Assembly (NCBI GenBank): GCA_036651575.1
Contig: JAVVXN010000001.1
Span: 1 to 64,000, forward strand
Direction: 5' to 3'
Source: JAVWGW01 sp036651575
Lineage (GTDB): Bacteria; Actinomycetota; Coriobacteriia; Coriobacteriales; Eggerthellaceae
Length of the DNA stretch: 64,000 nt
The position numbers and the translations under genes were made by a program. Every line of letters starts with the position of its first letter. Position 1 is the first letter of the stretch. This document shows positions 1 to 9,056 of the stretch, piece after piece. The notes beneath the pieces are model-generated. The model searched no databases, was not told the DNA's origin, and worked only from the letters and a program-made list of their open reading frames with translations.

Positions 1-17
1 AGGATAAAGGGGAAAAG

Positions 18-650
18 ATGTCAGATCAAAACCAGCAACCGCCCTTGGCGAATTCAGAAACGCAACAAAAAAGTACGCAACCGCAAGCACCGCAGGCACC
101 CTGCAGAAAATGCGGTGCTTTGATTCCGAAGTATGGGGATAAGTGCCCCCTGTGCGGCGCCACGCAAAAACCGTTTTATAAGCGTGTTTGGTTCTGGGTT
201 CTTGTGCTGTTCGTGGTGATACTGTTTGCCATGGGAAGCTGTGTGGGGTCATGCAGCCAGGCGGTGAGTGAAAGTGGCAACTCGATAACCACCTCAGATG
301 GTGCTCCTGTGCCGGCGGATTCTGGCACCGAAGAAGCGGCGAAGACCGACGGAAAAACAGCGTCGGGGAAATCTCAAGAGAAATATACTTTGAGCGATGA
401 AGCGCTTATCGACAAAGGTTATGGCATGTACGGGGTGAGTGGAGCATTCACGAACGTCACCGATAAAGAAATCGGTTACGTGCAGATATCGTATTCGCTG
501 CTTGATGCCGAGGGTGCTCAGGTGGGTACGGTGCTTGCCAATACCAGTAACCTGGGGGCAGGTGCCGTGTGGAAATACGAGGCCATGGGAAGCGCTTCGG
601 GCAATGCAACCGTTGTGTCGTTTAAAGTGGCACAGGTGAGCGGTTTTTAG
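18..650 (+). CDS. Zinc-ribbon, single-TM protein with FxLYD-like domain
   Basis: A 210-residue protein of unknown exact role, probably displayed outside the membrane. Residues 1-28 are polar and rich in Gln and Pro. A zinc-ribbon follows, with two CxxC-type pairs (CRKC and CPLC, about residues 29-47). One strong membrane segment lies at about 58-73. The linker is Ser/Ala/Gly-rich. The C-terminal part (about 125-210) resembles the FxLYD beta-sandwich fold found in extracytoplasmic proteins, with the pattern GAFTNVTDKEIGYVQISYSL. The start follows an AGGATAAAGGGG ribosome binding site. Downstream, bases 675-696 can form an 8-bp hairpin without a T-tract. The membrane topology is clear; the FxLYD assignment is by resemblance. 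Confidence 0.75.
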   Translation: MSDQNQQPPLANSETQQKSTQPQAPQAPCRKCGALIPKYGDKCPLCGATQKPFYKRVWFWVLVLFVVILFAMGSCVGSCSQAVSESGNSITTSDGAPVPADSGTEEAAKTDGKTASGKSQEKYTLSDEALIDKGYGMYGVSGAFTNVTDKEIGYVQISYSLLDAEGAQVGTVLANTSNLGAGAVWKYEAMGSASGNATVVSFKVAQVSGF

Positions 651-927
651 ATTCTTTTGAGCGGGGAGTATTGACAGGTGTCTTTTAAGGCACCTGCTCG
701 CCGCGTTGCGGATCACGCACCCGATACGGTTGTCGTGAGATCGCCGCATATCACATCGCATTGCGACTACTTCTCTATCTCGCTAGGTAACGCATCGCAT
801 CTTTTGAGCGCTGCGCGTGATTCCTGTCTCGAGCTTGCCCGTGTCAGTGTTTTTGGGGCGGTTCATGCTACGATACGGTAGAGGGTTTATTTCGGTGTTT
901 TGTGGGGAGAGGAAGGGAGGTAGTGCC

Positions 928-1275
928 GTGATTGTTCGTCTGTACCGGATTGTGCCCCTTCTGATAGTGCTGGGTATCATTGCGGCAATCGTGTACCTCG
1001 TTGTTATGTATCGCTCTTCTCCGAGTCGCGCAAAAGAAGTGCTCATTATGGTGTTTACCTGGCTTAGTGCTATCCTTTCGGCGCTCTTTTTGTTGGTGAC
1101 GCTCTATGCTTGGGGAGAACACAACGTGCCCGTAACCGATCTGGCCTTGAGTTTTTTGATCACCGCGGGTATCGCGTTGGTCATCACCCGTATCTGTCGT
1201 ACGGTTTTTCTTCGCCGCCATCCCGAATATCGCAAGAAAGCTACGAAAACAACCTGGCGCAAACGAAGGGGATAG
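928..1275 (+). CDS. Small three-TM membrane protein, unknown function
   Basis: A 115-residue hydrophobic protein. I chose the GTG at 928 because GGAAGGGAGG lies just upstream; the longer open frame from 817 has no ribosome binding site. Three membrane segments are visible, at roughly residues 6-25, 35-56 and 66-87, followed by a strongly basic tail (RRHPEYRKKATKTTWRKRRG) that should stay in the cytoplasm by the positive-inside rule. No family is recognised. It stands alone between a zinc-ribbon membrane protein and the pyrimidine operon. Confidence 0.65.
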   Translation: MIVRLYRIVPLLIVLGIIAAIVYLVVMYRSSPSRAKEVLIMVFTWLSAILSALFLLVTLYAWGEHNVPVTDLALSFLITAGIALVITRICRTVFLRRHPEYRKKATKTTWRKRRG

Positions 1276-1448
1276 GGCTGTTTTCTCAACTTTGAGCGAC
1301 GGAAGACAGCAAAGCTCTCGGGAGTGTTTTGCCTGTTTTGTTGGCGATATCTCGATAGATGATTTGCGCATATCGTGAAGATATTTCTCATAAAATTGTA
1401 TATTATTGCAGTAATGGTTGCTATTTTTGAATAAATGAAAATAGGGGG

Positions 1449-1477
1449 TTACGTTTTGGTAAAAATAACCCTATACT
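1449..1477 (+). promoter_or_regulatory. Candidate promoter of the pyr operon
   Basis: TTACGT (1449-1454), a 17-bp spacer and TATACT (1472-1477). The -10 matches consensus at 5 of 6 positions; the -35 is poor. Transcription would start near 1484, directly before the PyrR element, which supports the call. Confidence 0.4.
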
Positions 1478-1483
1478 TCGTTT

Positions 1484-1530
1484 TGTCCTTTAAGGGCGGT
1501 ACAGAGAGACCGACAAGGCTGCAAGCATCC
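1484..1530 (+). ncRNA. PyrR-binding RNA element
   Basis: The sequence CCTTTAAGGGCGG followed by ACAGAGAGACCGACAAGG matches the conserved PyrR anti-antiterminator loop, whose hallmark is a CTTTAA segment and an AGAGAG loop followed by AAGG. In known systems UMP-bound PyrR stabilises this hairpin and favours a downstream terminator. Here that terminator is at 1556-1584 and pyrR is the next gene, so the arrangement is complete. Confidence 0.8.
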
Positions 1531-1555
1531 ACTTTACATAGGGTGTTTTTTAGAA

Positions 1556-1584
1556 GCCTTTGTTTGTTCGCGAAGGCATTTTTT
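1556..1584 (+). terminator. Attenuator terminator before pyrR
   Basis: GCCTTTG (1556-1562) pairs with CGAAGGC (1571-1577) around an 8-nt loop, followed by a run of six T at 1579-1584. Lying between the PyrR element and pyrR, it is best read as the UMP-responsive attenuator. Confidence 0.75.
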
Positions 1585-1670
1585 ATGTCAAAACGGACGG
1601 GTTTGACGCGATAAGGCGATTGCGCAACCGGTTGTCTGTACGCACTCACGACTGAAGAAAAGGAGTGTGT

Positions 1671-2258
1671 ATGAATGACACAAGCAAAGTAAAATCCATC
1701 TGCATGGATGCAGAGGAGATTGAACGATCGCTCACGCGCATCGCTCATCAGATTCTTGAAACGAATAAGGGGGCTGCCACCATCGCCTTGGTCGGCATCG
1801 TTACCCGCGGTGATCTCCTGGCAAAGCAACTTGCCGAAAAGATCGAGGAAATCGAAGGCAGCAGCGTGTCGCTCGGCAGCCTCGATATCAGTTTTTATCG
1901 CGACGATGTACTGACGCATCTCGCACCCGAAGTGCATGGCACAAAAATTCCTTTCAATATCGATGGAAAAGACCTCATCTTGGTCGATGATGTGCTCTAT
2001 ACCGGACGCACAATTCGTGCAGCGCTCGATGCCATTATGGACTTGGGTCGTCCTGCCACGGTGCAGTTGGCGGTGCTGGTTGATCGAGGCCACCGCGAAC
2101 TGCCAATCCGCGCCGACTTTGTCGGCAAAAACGTTCCTTCCGCATCCGATGAAAACGTGCGTTTGTTCCTCGAGGATGTAGACGGCATTTCTGCCGTGGA
2201 AATTTTAGAAGTAGCACCGGGCTCCCGCGCGGGCTCGGCACCTCTGGGAGGCGAATAG
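1671..2258 (+). CDS. pyrR: Bifunctional PyrR regulator / uracil phosphoribosyltransferase
   Basis: A 195-residue PyrR-family protein. It binds the pyr leader RNA when charged with UMP and attenuates the operon; most members also convert uracil plus PRPP to UMP. The type I phosphoribosyltransferase signature LILVDDVLYTGRT is near residues 103-115. The ATG at 1671 is preferred over an in-frame GTG at 1665 because AGGAG ends five bases before it. The C-terminus has a short Gly/Ala/Ser extension (PGSRAGSAPLGGE). It is the first gene of a nine-gene operon, with pyrB three bases downstream. Confidence 0.95.
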   Translation: MNDTSKVKSICMDAEEIERSLTRIAHQILETNKGAATIALVGIVTRGDLLAKQLAEKIEEIEGSSVSLGSLDISFYRDDVLTHLAPEVHGTKIPFNIDGKDLILVDDVLYTGRTIRAALDAIMDLGRPATVQLAVLVDRGHRELPIRADFVGKNVPSASDENVRLFLEDVDGISAVEILEVAPGSRAGSAPLGGE

Positions 2259-2261
2259 GGT

Positions 2262-3206
2262 ATGGCATTTAACCACAAACACCTCATCGATATCACCGAG
2301 TATTCGGCAGACGATATCATGCAAATCCTTGAAACTGCAGTCACGTTCAAAGAGGTCAACGAGCGCAAAATCAAAAAATTACCGACCCTCAAGGGTTTGA
2401 CGGTCATCAATATGTTCAACGAGCCTTCAACCCGTACGCGTTCATCGTTCGAGTTGGCTGAAAAACGCCTGTCCTGTGACAGTCTCAACTTTGGCGGTTC
2501 TTCGAGCGCGACGGTGAAAGGTGAAAGCCTCGTCGATACCATCGAAACGCTTAACTCATACAAAATCGATATGGTCATCGTGCGCGATAAGCATGCTGGT
2601 GTACCGCAAAAGATTGCCCAGCACACCAAAGCGGCGGTTATCGATGCGGGTGACGGTAAGCATCAGCACCCGACCCAGGCACTGCTCGACCTGTTCTCGA
2701 TCTGGGAAAAGAAAGGGCACCTTGACAACCTTAAGGTTGGTATCGTGGGAGACATCGGTCACTCGCGCGTGTGTGGTTCGTTGATTCCGGCTCTAAAAAT
2801 CATGGGGTGCGAAGTTACGGTCATTGCTCCGGCAACCTTGTTGCCTGCTCGTCCCGATATCTTAGGTGTCGATCACGTCTCCGCAAGCCTCGATGATGCG
2901 TTGCCTGAACTCGATGTGGTCTATATGCTCCGCATCCAGCGTGAACGGCTCGAAGGCGCTCCGTATCCGAGTCTGCGCGAGTACAACATGCTGTTCGGAT
3001 TGACACAGCAGCGAGAGCACCTCATGCGTCCCGACGCGATTATCTGCCACCCCGGTCCCATCAACCGCGGTGTTGAGCTCGATAGCTACATGGCCGATCA
3101 CCCGCAGCGTTCGGTCATTCTCGATCAGGTCTATGCCGGTATCTGCACGCGTATGGCCGCCTTGTATCTGTTGTTGGGAGGGAGTGAAAATGGCATTACT
3201 GCTTAA
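2262..3206 (+). CDS. pyrB: Aspartate carbamoyltransferase, catalytic subunit
   Basis: Joins carbamoyl phosphate and aspartate to give carbamoyl aspartate, the committed pyrimidine step. The 314-residue length is normal for the catalytic chain. The carbamoyl-phosphate loop FNEPSTRTRSSFELAEKRL is near residue 50, HPTQALLDLF near 138, and the C-terminal HPGPINRGVEL near 266. No regulatory subunit pyrI is present, as expected for class B/C enzymes paired with PyrR control. It follows pyrR by three bases and overlaps pyrC by 17 bases, so translation is probably coupled. Confidence 0.97.
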   Translation: MAFNHKHLIDITEYSADDIMQILETAVTFKEVNERKIKKLPTLKGLTVINMFNEPSTRTRSSFELAEKRLSCDSLNFGGSSSATVKGESLVDTIETLNSYKIDMVIVRDKHAGVPQKIAQHTKAAVIDAGDGKHQHPTQALLDLFSIWEKKGHLDNLKVGIVGDIGHSRVCGSLIPALKIMGCEVTVIAPATLLPARPDILGVDHVSASLDDALPELDVVYMLRIQRERLEGAPYPSLREYNMLFGLTQQREHLMRPDAIICHPGPINRGVELDSYMADHPQRSVILDQVYAGICTRMAALYLLLGGSENGITA

Positions 3207-4482
3207 GAACGCCCATTTGATCGATCCGAGCTGTGATTTGGATCGTGTTGCCGATGTTATCGTCCGCGATGGGAAAATCGTCGAGGTGGGCGAGGGGTTG
3301 TCCATCGAAAAGGGTATCACCCGTGATTTGACGGGCAAGATCGTCGTTCCCGGTCTCGTCGACATGCACGTGCATCTGCGCGAGCCCGGTTTCGAACAGA
3401 AAGAAGACATCGCCAGCGGCACTCGTGCGGCAGCGCATGGTGGATTTACGGCAGTCTGCTGCATGCCGAATACCTCCCCGGTCACCGATGACGCCACCAC
3501 GGTTGAATTCATCCAGGCTCGTGCGGCCGCAGTCGGCAAATGCCGCGTGCACGTTTCGGGTGCCTGCAGCAAAGGCTTGGCGGGCGATACGCTTTCCGAA
3601 ATGGGAGACATGGCAGCTCACGGTGCTGTCGCCTTCACCGATGATGGCTGCGGCATTCAGGATGCCGGCATGATGCGCCGCGTCATGGATTACGGGGTCA
3701 TGTTCGGGCGAGCGATCATGGTTCACTGTCAAGATGATGCTTTGGTAGGCGAAGGGCAGGTCAATGAGGGGGTCGTTTCTACTCGCCTCGGTATGCTCGG
3801 CTGGCCAGCCGAAGGCGAAGAAATCGAGATTGCCCGCGATATCGCGCTGTGTCGATTGACGGGTTGTCCGCTGCATATTCAGCACATAACCACCGCCCGC
3901 GGTCTCGCTCTGGTTCGCGACGCAAAAGCGGAAGGGTTGCCGGTTACCTGTGAAGTCACACCGCACCATCTTTTCCTTTCCGAAGACGTGATCGGCGACG
4001 ATTACAACACGAACTTTAAGGTCAACCCCCCGCTGCGTACAAAGGATGACTGCGCGGCGTTGATCGAGGGCGTTATTGACGGTACGGTCGATTGCCTGGT
4101 GACCGACCACGCTCCCCATATCGATTGGGAAAAAGATTACGAGTTTGAGCGCGCGCCCTTCGGCATGACCGGTTTAGAAACATCTCTCGGTCTCGTTCTG
4201 ACGAACCTTGTTGCTCCGGGCATTATCGATTACGCCAAGATGATTGAGCTTATGGCTATCAACCCCCGTCGCGTCTTGCGTGTTGAAGAGGTTTCACTGG
4301 TTGCCGGAAGCACGGCAGATTTGACCGTCATAGACCCGGATGCTACGTGGGTTGTGTCGGTTGACGACATGTTGTCGAAAGCGCGCAACTCAGGATTTAT
4401 CGGAGCGGAGTTGAAAGGTCAGGCGACCGATGTCTATATCGGTGGATACGCCACCTTGGAAGAAGGTAAGATCGTTGAGTAA
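3190..4482 (+). CDS. pyrC: Dihydroorotase
   Basis: Cyclises carbamoyl aspartate to dihydroorotate. At 430 residues it is the long type I form of the amidohydrolase superfamily. The metal-binding DMHVHLREPG is near residue 58, HIQHITTARG near 231, and DHAPH near 305, which together supply the zinc ligands. The start ATG at 3190 lies inside the end of pyrB and has GGGAGGGAG just upstream; the longer open frame beginning at 3070 only continues within pyrB. It overlaps carA by 8 bases. Confidence 0.96.
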   Translation: MALLLKNAHLIDPSCDLDRVADVIVRDGKIVEVGEGLSIEKGITRDLTGKIVVPGLVDMHVHLREPGFEQKEDIASGTRAAAHGGFTAVCCMPNTSPVTDDATTVEFIQARAAAVGKCRVHVSGACSKGLAGDTLSEMGDMAAHGAVAFTDDGCGIQDAGMMRRVMDYGVMFGRAIMVHCQDDALVGEGQVNEGVVSTRLGMLGWPAEGEEIEIARDIALCRLTGCPLHIQHITTARGLALVRDAKAEGLPVTCEVTPHHLFLSEDVIGDDYNTNFKVNPPLRTKDDCAALIEGVIDGTVDCLVTDHAPHIDWEKDYEFERAPFGMTGLETSLGLVLTNLVAPGIIDYAKMIELMAINPRRVLRVEEVSLVAGSTADLTVIDPDATWVVSVDDMLSKARNSGFIGAELKGQATDVYIGGYATLEEGKIVE

Positions 4483-5815
4483 GATCAGCAACCAGCTGCT
4501 TGAACACACTTCCAAGCCCGTTGCGAAACCGGCCCTCCTCGTACTTGAGGATGGGTCGGTTTTTTTTGGTACCTCATGTGCTGCCGATGGAGAGGTGTTT
4601 GGCGAAATATGTTTTAATACTTCGATGGAGGGGTATTTAGAGGTGATTTCCGATCCATCCTATGCGGGTCAGATTATCACCATGACCTATCCGCAAATTG
4701 GAAATTACGGGGTGAATAGGTGTGACTTGCAGGCTGAAACGCTTGCGTTGCGAGGTCTTGTCGTTCACGATATGTGTACGACGCCCAGCAACTGGCGTTC
4801 CCAGATGAGTCTTCCTGACTTTTTGCGCCGACAAAACGTGGTGGCTATCGAGGGTGTTGATACGCGTTTTCTCACGCGCCACATCCGTGATTTTGGCGCG
4901 CAACGCGCCGTGCTTTCAACGCTCGATCTTGCTGTGGAGAGCCTGCTTGCCAAGGTGCGTAACAGCGAATCGATCGTTGGAGTAAATTTGGTGCCGTCTG
5001 TTTCGACGCGCACCACCCATCGCTTCGAAACGCTTCCTGAAAGTTGCGGCTTTGCGCTTGCTCCTGCGCTGGCACCCCGTTATCATGTCGTCGCCTACGA
5101 TTGCGGTGTCAAGCGTTCCATTCTCGAAAACTTGGTGCGCGTGGGGTGTCGTGTCACGGTGGTTCCCTGGGACACTTCGGCAGCAGAGGTTTTCGCCTTA
5201 GAACCCGACGGGGTGTTTCTCAGCAATGGTCCGGGGGATCCCGGGGCGGTTGGCGACACGTATACCCAAGTTGAACAGCTGTTGGGAAACGTAGCTGTTT
5301 TCGGGATTTGCTTAGGGCATCAGATGATCTGCAAGGCGGCGGGGGCGACCATTGAAAAACTCAAGTTCGGGCATCGCGGGGGAAATCAACCCGTGATGAA
5401 CCTGAGAACCCGTCGCGTGGAAATCACGGCTCAAAATCATGGGTTCGGTCTGCTTTTCCCCAGCTTAGGCTCCCTTGTGCCCGAATTGTCTTCCTGGCAC
5501 ACCGACCACGAAGACGATTTGCGATTTTGGGTAAAATCCGGCACGGCTCCTGTTGTGCGCAATGAAAAATTCGGGCGTATCCAGCTGACGCATGTCAACC
5601 TTAACGATGGAAGCGCCGAAGGTATCGCCTTTCTTGATATCCCCGCATTCAGCGTGCAGTATCATCCCGAAGCAAGCCCGGGACCGACCGATTCGCACTA
5701 TCTGTTCGGGGCCTTTACGCGTCTGATGGACGGTCGCGCCGATTATCTCGACATCGATAGTGCCGTCGATCGTCTTTCCGGTTGGAATTTCGCCAATTCT
5801 GAAGAGGGGGAATAG
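4475..5815 (+). CDS. carA: Carbamoyl-phosphate synthase, glutaminase subunit
   Basis: Hydrolyses glutamine and channels ammonia to CarB. The N-terminal CarA-specific domain (about residues 18-170) is followed by a class I glutamine amidotransferase domain with nucleophile Cys279 in FGICLGHQ and the His-Glu pair in YHPEASPGPTDSHYLF. I place the start at TTG 4475 (MSKISNQ), overlapping the pyrC stop, because AGAAGG sits seven bases upstream; the ATG at 4430 lacks such a site. The protein is 446 residues, somewhat longer than usual (about 360-390) because of N- and C-terminal additions. Confidence 0.94.
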   Translation: MSKISNQLLEHTSKPVAKPALLVLEDGSVFFGTSCAADGEVFGEICFNTSMEGYLEVISDPSYAGQIITMTYPQIGNYGVNRCDLQAETLALRGLVVHDMCTTPSNWRSQMSLPDFLRRQNVVAIEGVDTRFLTRHIRDFGAQRAVLSTLDLAVESLLAKVRNSESIVGVNLVPSVSTRTTHRFETLPESCGFALAPALAPRYHVVAYDCGVKRSILENLVRVGCRVTVVPWDTSAAEVFALEPDGVFLSNGPGDPGAVGDTYTQVEQLLGNVAVFGICLGHQMICKAAGATIEKLKFGHRGGNQPVMNLRTRRVEITAQNHGFGLLFPSLGSLVPELSSWHTDHEDDLRFWVKSGTAPVVRNEKFGRIQLTHVNLNDGSAEGIAFLDIPAFSVQYHPEASPGPTDSHYLFGAFTRLMDGRADYLDIDSAVDRLSGWNFANSEEGE

Positions 5816-5816
5816 C

Positions 5817-8800
5817 ATGCCGAAACGTCAAGATATCAAAACCATTCTCGTTATCGGTTCTGGACCGATCGTGATCGGGCAGGCATGCGAATTCGATTAT
5901 TCGGGGGCTCAGGCCTGTAAGGTGCTTTCCGAGGACGGCTATCGCGTTGTTCTTGTCAATTCAAATCCGGCCACCATCATGACCGATCCCGGCCTGGCAA
6001 AACGTACGTATGTTGAACCGATTACACCCGAATTTGTGGAAAAAGTCATTGCTCGCGAGGCTCCCGATGCCCTCCTTCCGACGCTCGGTGGTCAGACGGG
6101 CCTGAACACTGCGGTAGAATTGGCTCGTCGTGGCGTCTTGGAAGCCTACGGCGTCGAAATGATTGGCTGCGACTTAGAAGCGATCGAACGAGGCGAAGAT
6201 CGTCGTCTCTTCAACGAAGCCATGAAAGAGCTTGGTATCGAAACCTCTCGGAGCGGCTATGCCTATTCGGTTGCCGATGCCGCTACCTTGGCCGAAGAGA
6301 TGGGTTTTCCGCTGGTGTTGCGCCCTTCGTTTACTATGGGTGGTGCCGGGGGAGGTATCGCTCACGACGAGACCGAATTGCGCTCAATTGTCGAACAGGG
6401 TCTTGAGCTCTCGCCAGCCCACGAAGTGCTTGTGGAAGAAAGCATTGAAGGTTGGAAAGAATACGAGATGGAGGTGATGCGTGATAGTGCTGGAAACGGT
6501 ATCATCATCTGCTCGATTGAAAACTTCGATGCCATGGGCGTGCATACGGGCGACTCGATAACCGTAGCCCCCGCGCAAACGCTTTCCGATGTTGAGTATC
6601 AACGTATGAGGGTCGCAAGCCTTGCAATTCTGGAAAAAATCGGAGTGGAAACCGGTGGCTCGAACGTGCAGTTTGCCGTCAATCCCGAAAACGGCCGCTT
6701 GATTGTCATTGAGATGAATCCGCGCGTATCGCGCTCTTCGGCGTTGGCATCGAAGGCGACGGGCTTTCCCATTGCAAAGGCGGCGGCAAAGTTGGCCGTC
6801 GGTTATACGCTCGATGAAATTCTCAACGATATCACCAAGGCGACACCGGCTTGTTTTGAGCCGTCTATCGACTATTGCGTGGTTAAAGTGCCGCGTTTTG
6901 CCTTCGAGAAATTTCAGGACAGCGACAATACTCTGACGACGCGCATGAAATCTGTGGGCGAAATCATGAGCATCGGTCGTACGTTTGAAGAAGCGCTCGG
7001 TAAAGCGATGCGATCGCTTGAAAACGGGCGAAGTGGCTTGGGCGTCGATGGGCGAGACGACGACGTTATTGATGAAGCGGAATTCGACGTGATGGTGCGG
7101 CGTCCGACGCAGGATCGCATTTTCTATATGGCCGAAGCGCTCCGCCGAGGATGGAGCGTTGCGCGCGTTGTCGCGGCAAGCCGTATCGATGCGTTTTTTG
7201 TGGCTCGTATGGCCGATATGGTTGCCGTTGAAGAGGCGCTGCGAGGACGCAGACTTGAAGAGCTTGATGCCGACGCCTTGCGGGTGATCAAGCGTTTTGG
7301 TATTTCCGATGTGCAAATTGCGCATTTGACCGGCTCTGATGAGCGTACGGTACGCGCGTGTCGCAAGGTGCTGGGAGTGGTGCCCTGCTTTAAGACGGTC
7401 GATACCTGTGCCGCTGAATTTCCGAGCGAAACCGACTACCATTACAAAACCTACGACACGGGCACTTCTGAAGTGGCGCCCAAGCGAAAAAAGCGGGTGA
7501 TGATTTTGGGTGCAGGCCCCAATCGTATTGGGCAGGGGATCGAATTCGATTACTGCTGTGTGCACGCCTGTTACGCCCTGCATGACGCCGGCTTTGAAAC
7601 CATCATGGTCAACTGCAACCCCGAAACGGTTTCAACGGATTACGATACGTCTGACAAGCTCTATTTCGAGCCTTTAACCTACGAAGACGTTATGGATATC
7701 GTCGATGTGGAACATCCCGATGGCGTGGTGGTGACCCTCGGCGGACAAACGCCCTTAAAACTTGCGCGCGCACTGCAACAGGCCGGTGTTTTGATCTTAG
7801 GGACGCAGCCCGAAGCGATCGATCTTGCAGAAGATCGCGACCGCTTTGCCGCGATTCTTGACGAACTCGATATTACCTACCCGGTTTCGGGTATGGCATC
7901 AACCTTCGAAGAGGCCTGCCAAGTGGCTGATCGCATCGGGTTTCCCCTTTTGGTTCGTCCCAGCTACGTGCTTGGGGGCAGGGGCATGGCTATCGTCTAC
8001 GATGGCAGCCAGCTGGAAAAATATAGGGGAGAAGCTGCCAAGATTTCCCCCGATCACCCGGTGTATCTTGACCGTTTCCTCGAGGGTGCCGTCGAGGTTG
8101 ATCTCGATGCGTTATGCGACGGGAAAGGTGTCTATATCGGAGGCGTGCTCGAGCATATTGAAATGGCGGGCATCCATTCGGGCGATTCGGCTTGCTGTAC
8201 GCCGCCGTTTGCCCTTTCGGAATCGACGGTGGCGCAACTGCGAAGTATCGCGCGTCGATTGGCCCTGCGCCTGGGCGTCGTCGGTCTTATCAATATCCAA
8301 TTTGCCATCAAAGATCAGGTTATATACGTAATCGAAGCCAATCCTCGGGCGAGCCGTACCGTACCCTTTATCTCCAAGGCAACCGGTGTTTCCCTGGCTC
8401 AGTGTGCCGCTCGGATTATGGCGGGTCAATCCCTTGCCGAACTGAAGCTTCCCAGCGACGAACGCCGTCTGGAGCATTTCAGCGTGAAAGAAGCCGTTAT
8501 GCCTTTTGGTCGTTTTCCTGGAACCGATGTGGTACTTGGTCCTGAAATGAAATCGACAGGGGAAGTCATGGGTGTTGCCAAAAACTTTCCTGCAGCCTAC
8601 GCCAAAACGCAACTTGCGATTTCCTACGATTTGCCGCGGGATGGTATCGTGTTTGTTTCGGTGTGTGATCGCGATAAGCGTGCTATCGTGTCGATTGCTC
8701 GCGATATTGTGAGGCTCGGTTTTTCTCTCGTCGCGACCGCAGGAACCGCGCGAGCGCTGAGAGCGGCAAACATTGAAGTTGAAGAAGTGAAGAAAATCCA

Positions 8801-9053
8801 CGAAGGCTCACCCAATATCAGAGATAGAATTGTATCAGGCGATATTTCGCTTATGATTAACACGCCCTTCGGTCATGCAACCCGTGATGATGGTTATTAC
8901 CTTCGTCTTGCAGCCGTTTGCCACGGGGTCAGCCATGTGACGACACTGGCTGGTGCGCAGGCGATGGTTGCTGGCATGGAAGTGGCGCGTGAAACTGGTC
9001 TCGAGGTGGTGGCTCTACAGGATCTGCCGCAGTGGGGTCAAGAGGAAAGGTAG
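5817..9053 (+). CDS. carB: Carbamoyl-phosphate synthase, large subunit
   Basis: Uses two ATP to make carbamoyl phosphate from bicarbonate and CarA-derived ammonia. At 1078 residues it has the normal duplicated ATP-grasp plan: the first half opens with ILVIGSGPIVIGQACEFDYS, the second (about residue 560) with MILGAGPNRIGQGIEFDYC, and an MGS-like allosteric domain ends the protein. The ATG at 5817 follows GAGGGGG. It starts two bases after carA and pyrK follows after three. CarAB also feeds arginine synthesis, though here it lies wholly in the pyr operon. Confidence 0.98.
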   Translation: MPKRQDIKTILVIGSGPIVIGQACEFDYSGAQACKVLSEDGYRVVLVNSNPATIMTDPGLAKRTYVEPITPEFVEKVIAREAPDALLPTLGGQTGLNTAVELARRGVLEAYGVEMIGCDLEAIERGEDRRLFNEAMKELGIETSRSGYAYSVADAATLAEEMGFPLVLRPSFTMGGAGGGIAHDETELRSIVEQGLELSPAHEVLVEESIEGWKEYEMEVMRDSAGNGIIICSIENFDAMGVHTGDSITVAPAQTLSDVEYQRMRVASLAILEKIGVETGGSNVQFAVNPENGRLIVIEMNPRVSRSSALASKATGFPIAKAAAKLAVGYTLDEILNDITKATPACFEPSIDYCVVKVPRFAFEKFQDSDNTLTTRMKSVGEIMSIGRTFEEALGKAMRSLENGRSGLGVDGRDDDVIDEAEFDVMVRRPTQDRIFYMAEALRRGWSVARVVAASRIDAFFVARMADMVAVEEALRGRRLEELDADALRVIKRFGISDVQIAHLTGSDERTVRACRKVLGVVPCFKTVDTCAAEFPSETDYHYKTYDTGTSEVAPKRKKRVMILGAGPNRIGQGIEFDYCCVHACYALHDAGFETIMVNCNPETVSTDYDTSDKLYFEPLTYEDVMDIVDVEHPDGVVVTLGGQTPLKLARALQQAGVLILGTQPEAIDLAEDRDRFAAILDELDITYPVSGMASTFEEACQVADRIGFPLLVRPSYVLGGRGMAIVYDGSQLEKYRGEAAKISPDHPVYLDRFLEGAVEVDLDALCDGKGVYIGGVLEHIEMAGIHSGDSACCTPPFALSESTVAQLRSIARRLALRLGVVGLINIQFAIKDQVIYVIEANPRASRTVPFISKATGVSLAQCAARIMAGQSLAELKLPSDERRLEHFSVKEAVMPFGRFPGTDVVLGPEMKSTGEVMGVAKNFPAAYAKTQLAISYDLPRDGIVFVSVCDRDKRAIVSIARDIVRLGFSLVATAGTARALRAANIEVEEVKKIHEGSPNIRDRIVSGDISLMINTPFGHATRDDGYYLRLAAVCHGVSHVTTLAGAQAMVAGMEVARETGLEVVALQDLPQWGQEER

Positions 9054-9056
9054 GCT

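Larger units (their letters stand above)
1276..1670 (+). other. 395-bp intergenic leader of the pyr operon
   Basis: Bases 1276-1448 hold nothing I can name beyond AT-rich sequence. From 1449 onward the region carries a candidate promoter, a PyrR-binding RNA element and a terminator, listed separately. No convincing small ORF is seen. Confidence 0.6.

Noticed and set aside
678..881. A 67-residue frame between the first two genes
   Set aside because: GTG start inside a hairpin, no ribosome binding site, no recognisable composition or domain.
6384..7583. A 399-residue open frame on the minus strand opposite carB
   Set aside because: It is antisense to a perfectly conserved gene, lacks a ribosome binding site, and its composition (rich in His and Arg) is typical of a shadow frame.
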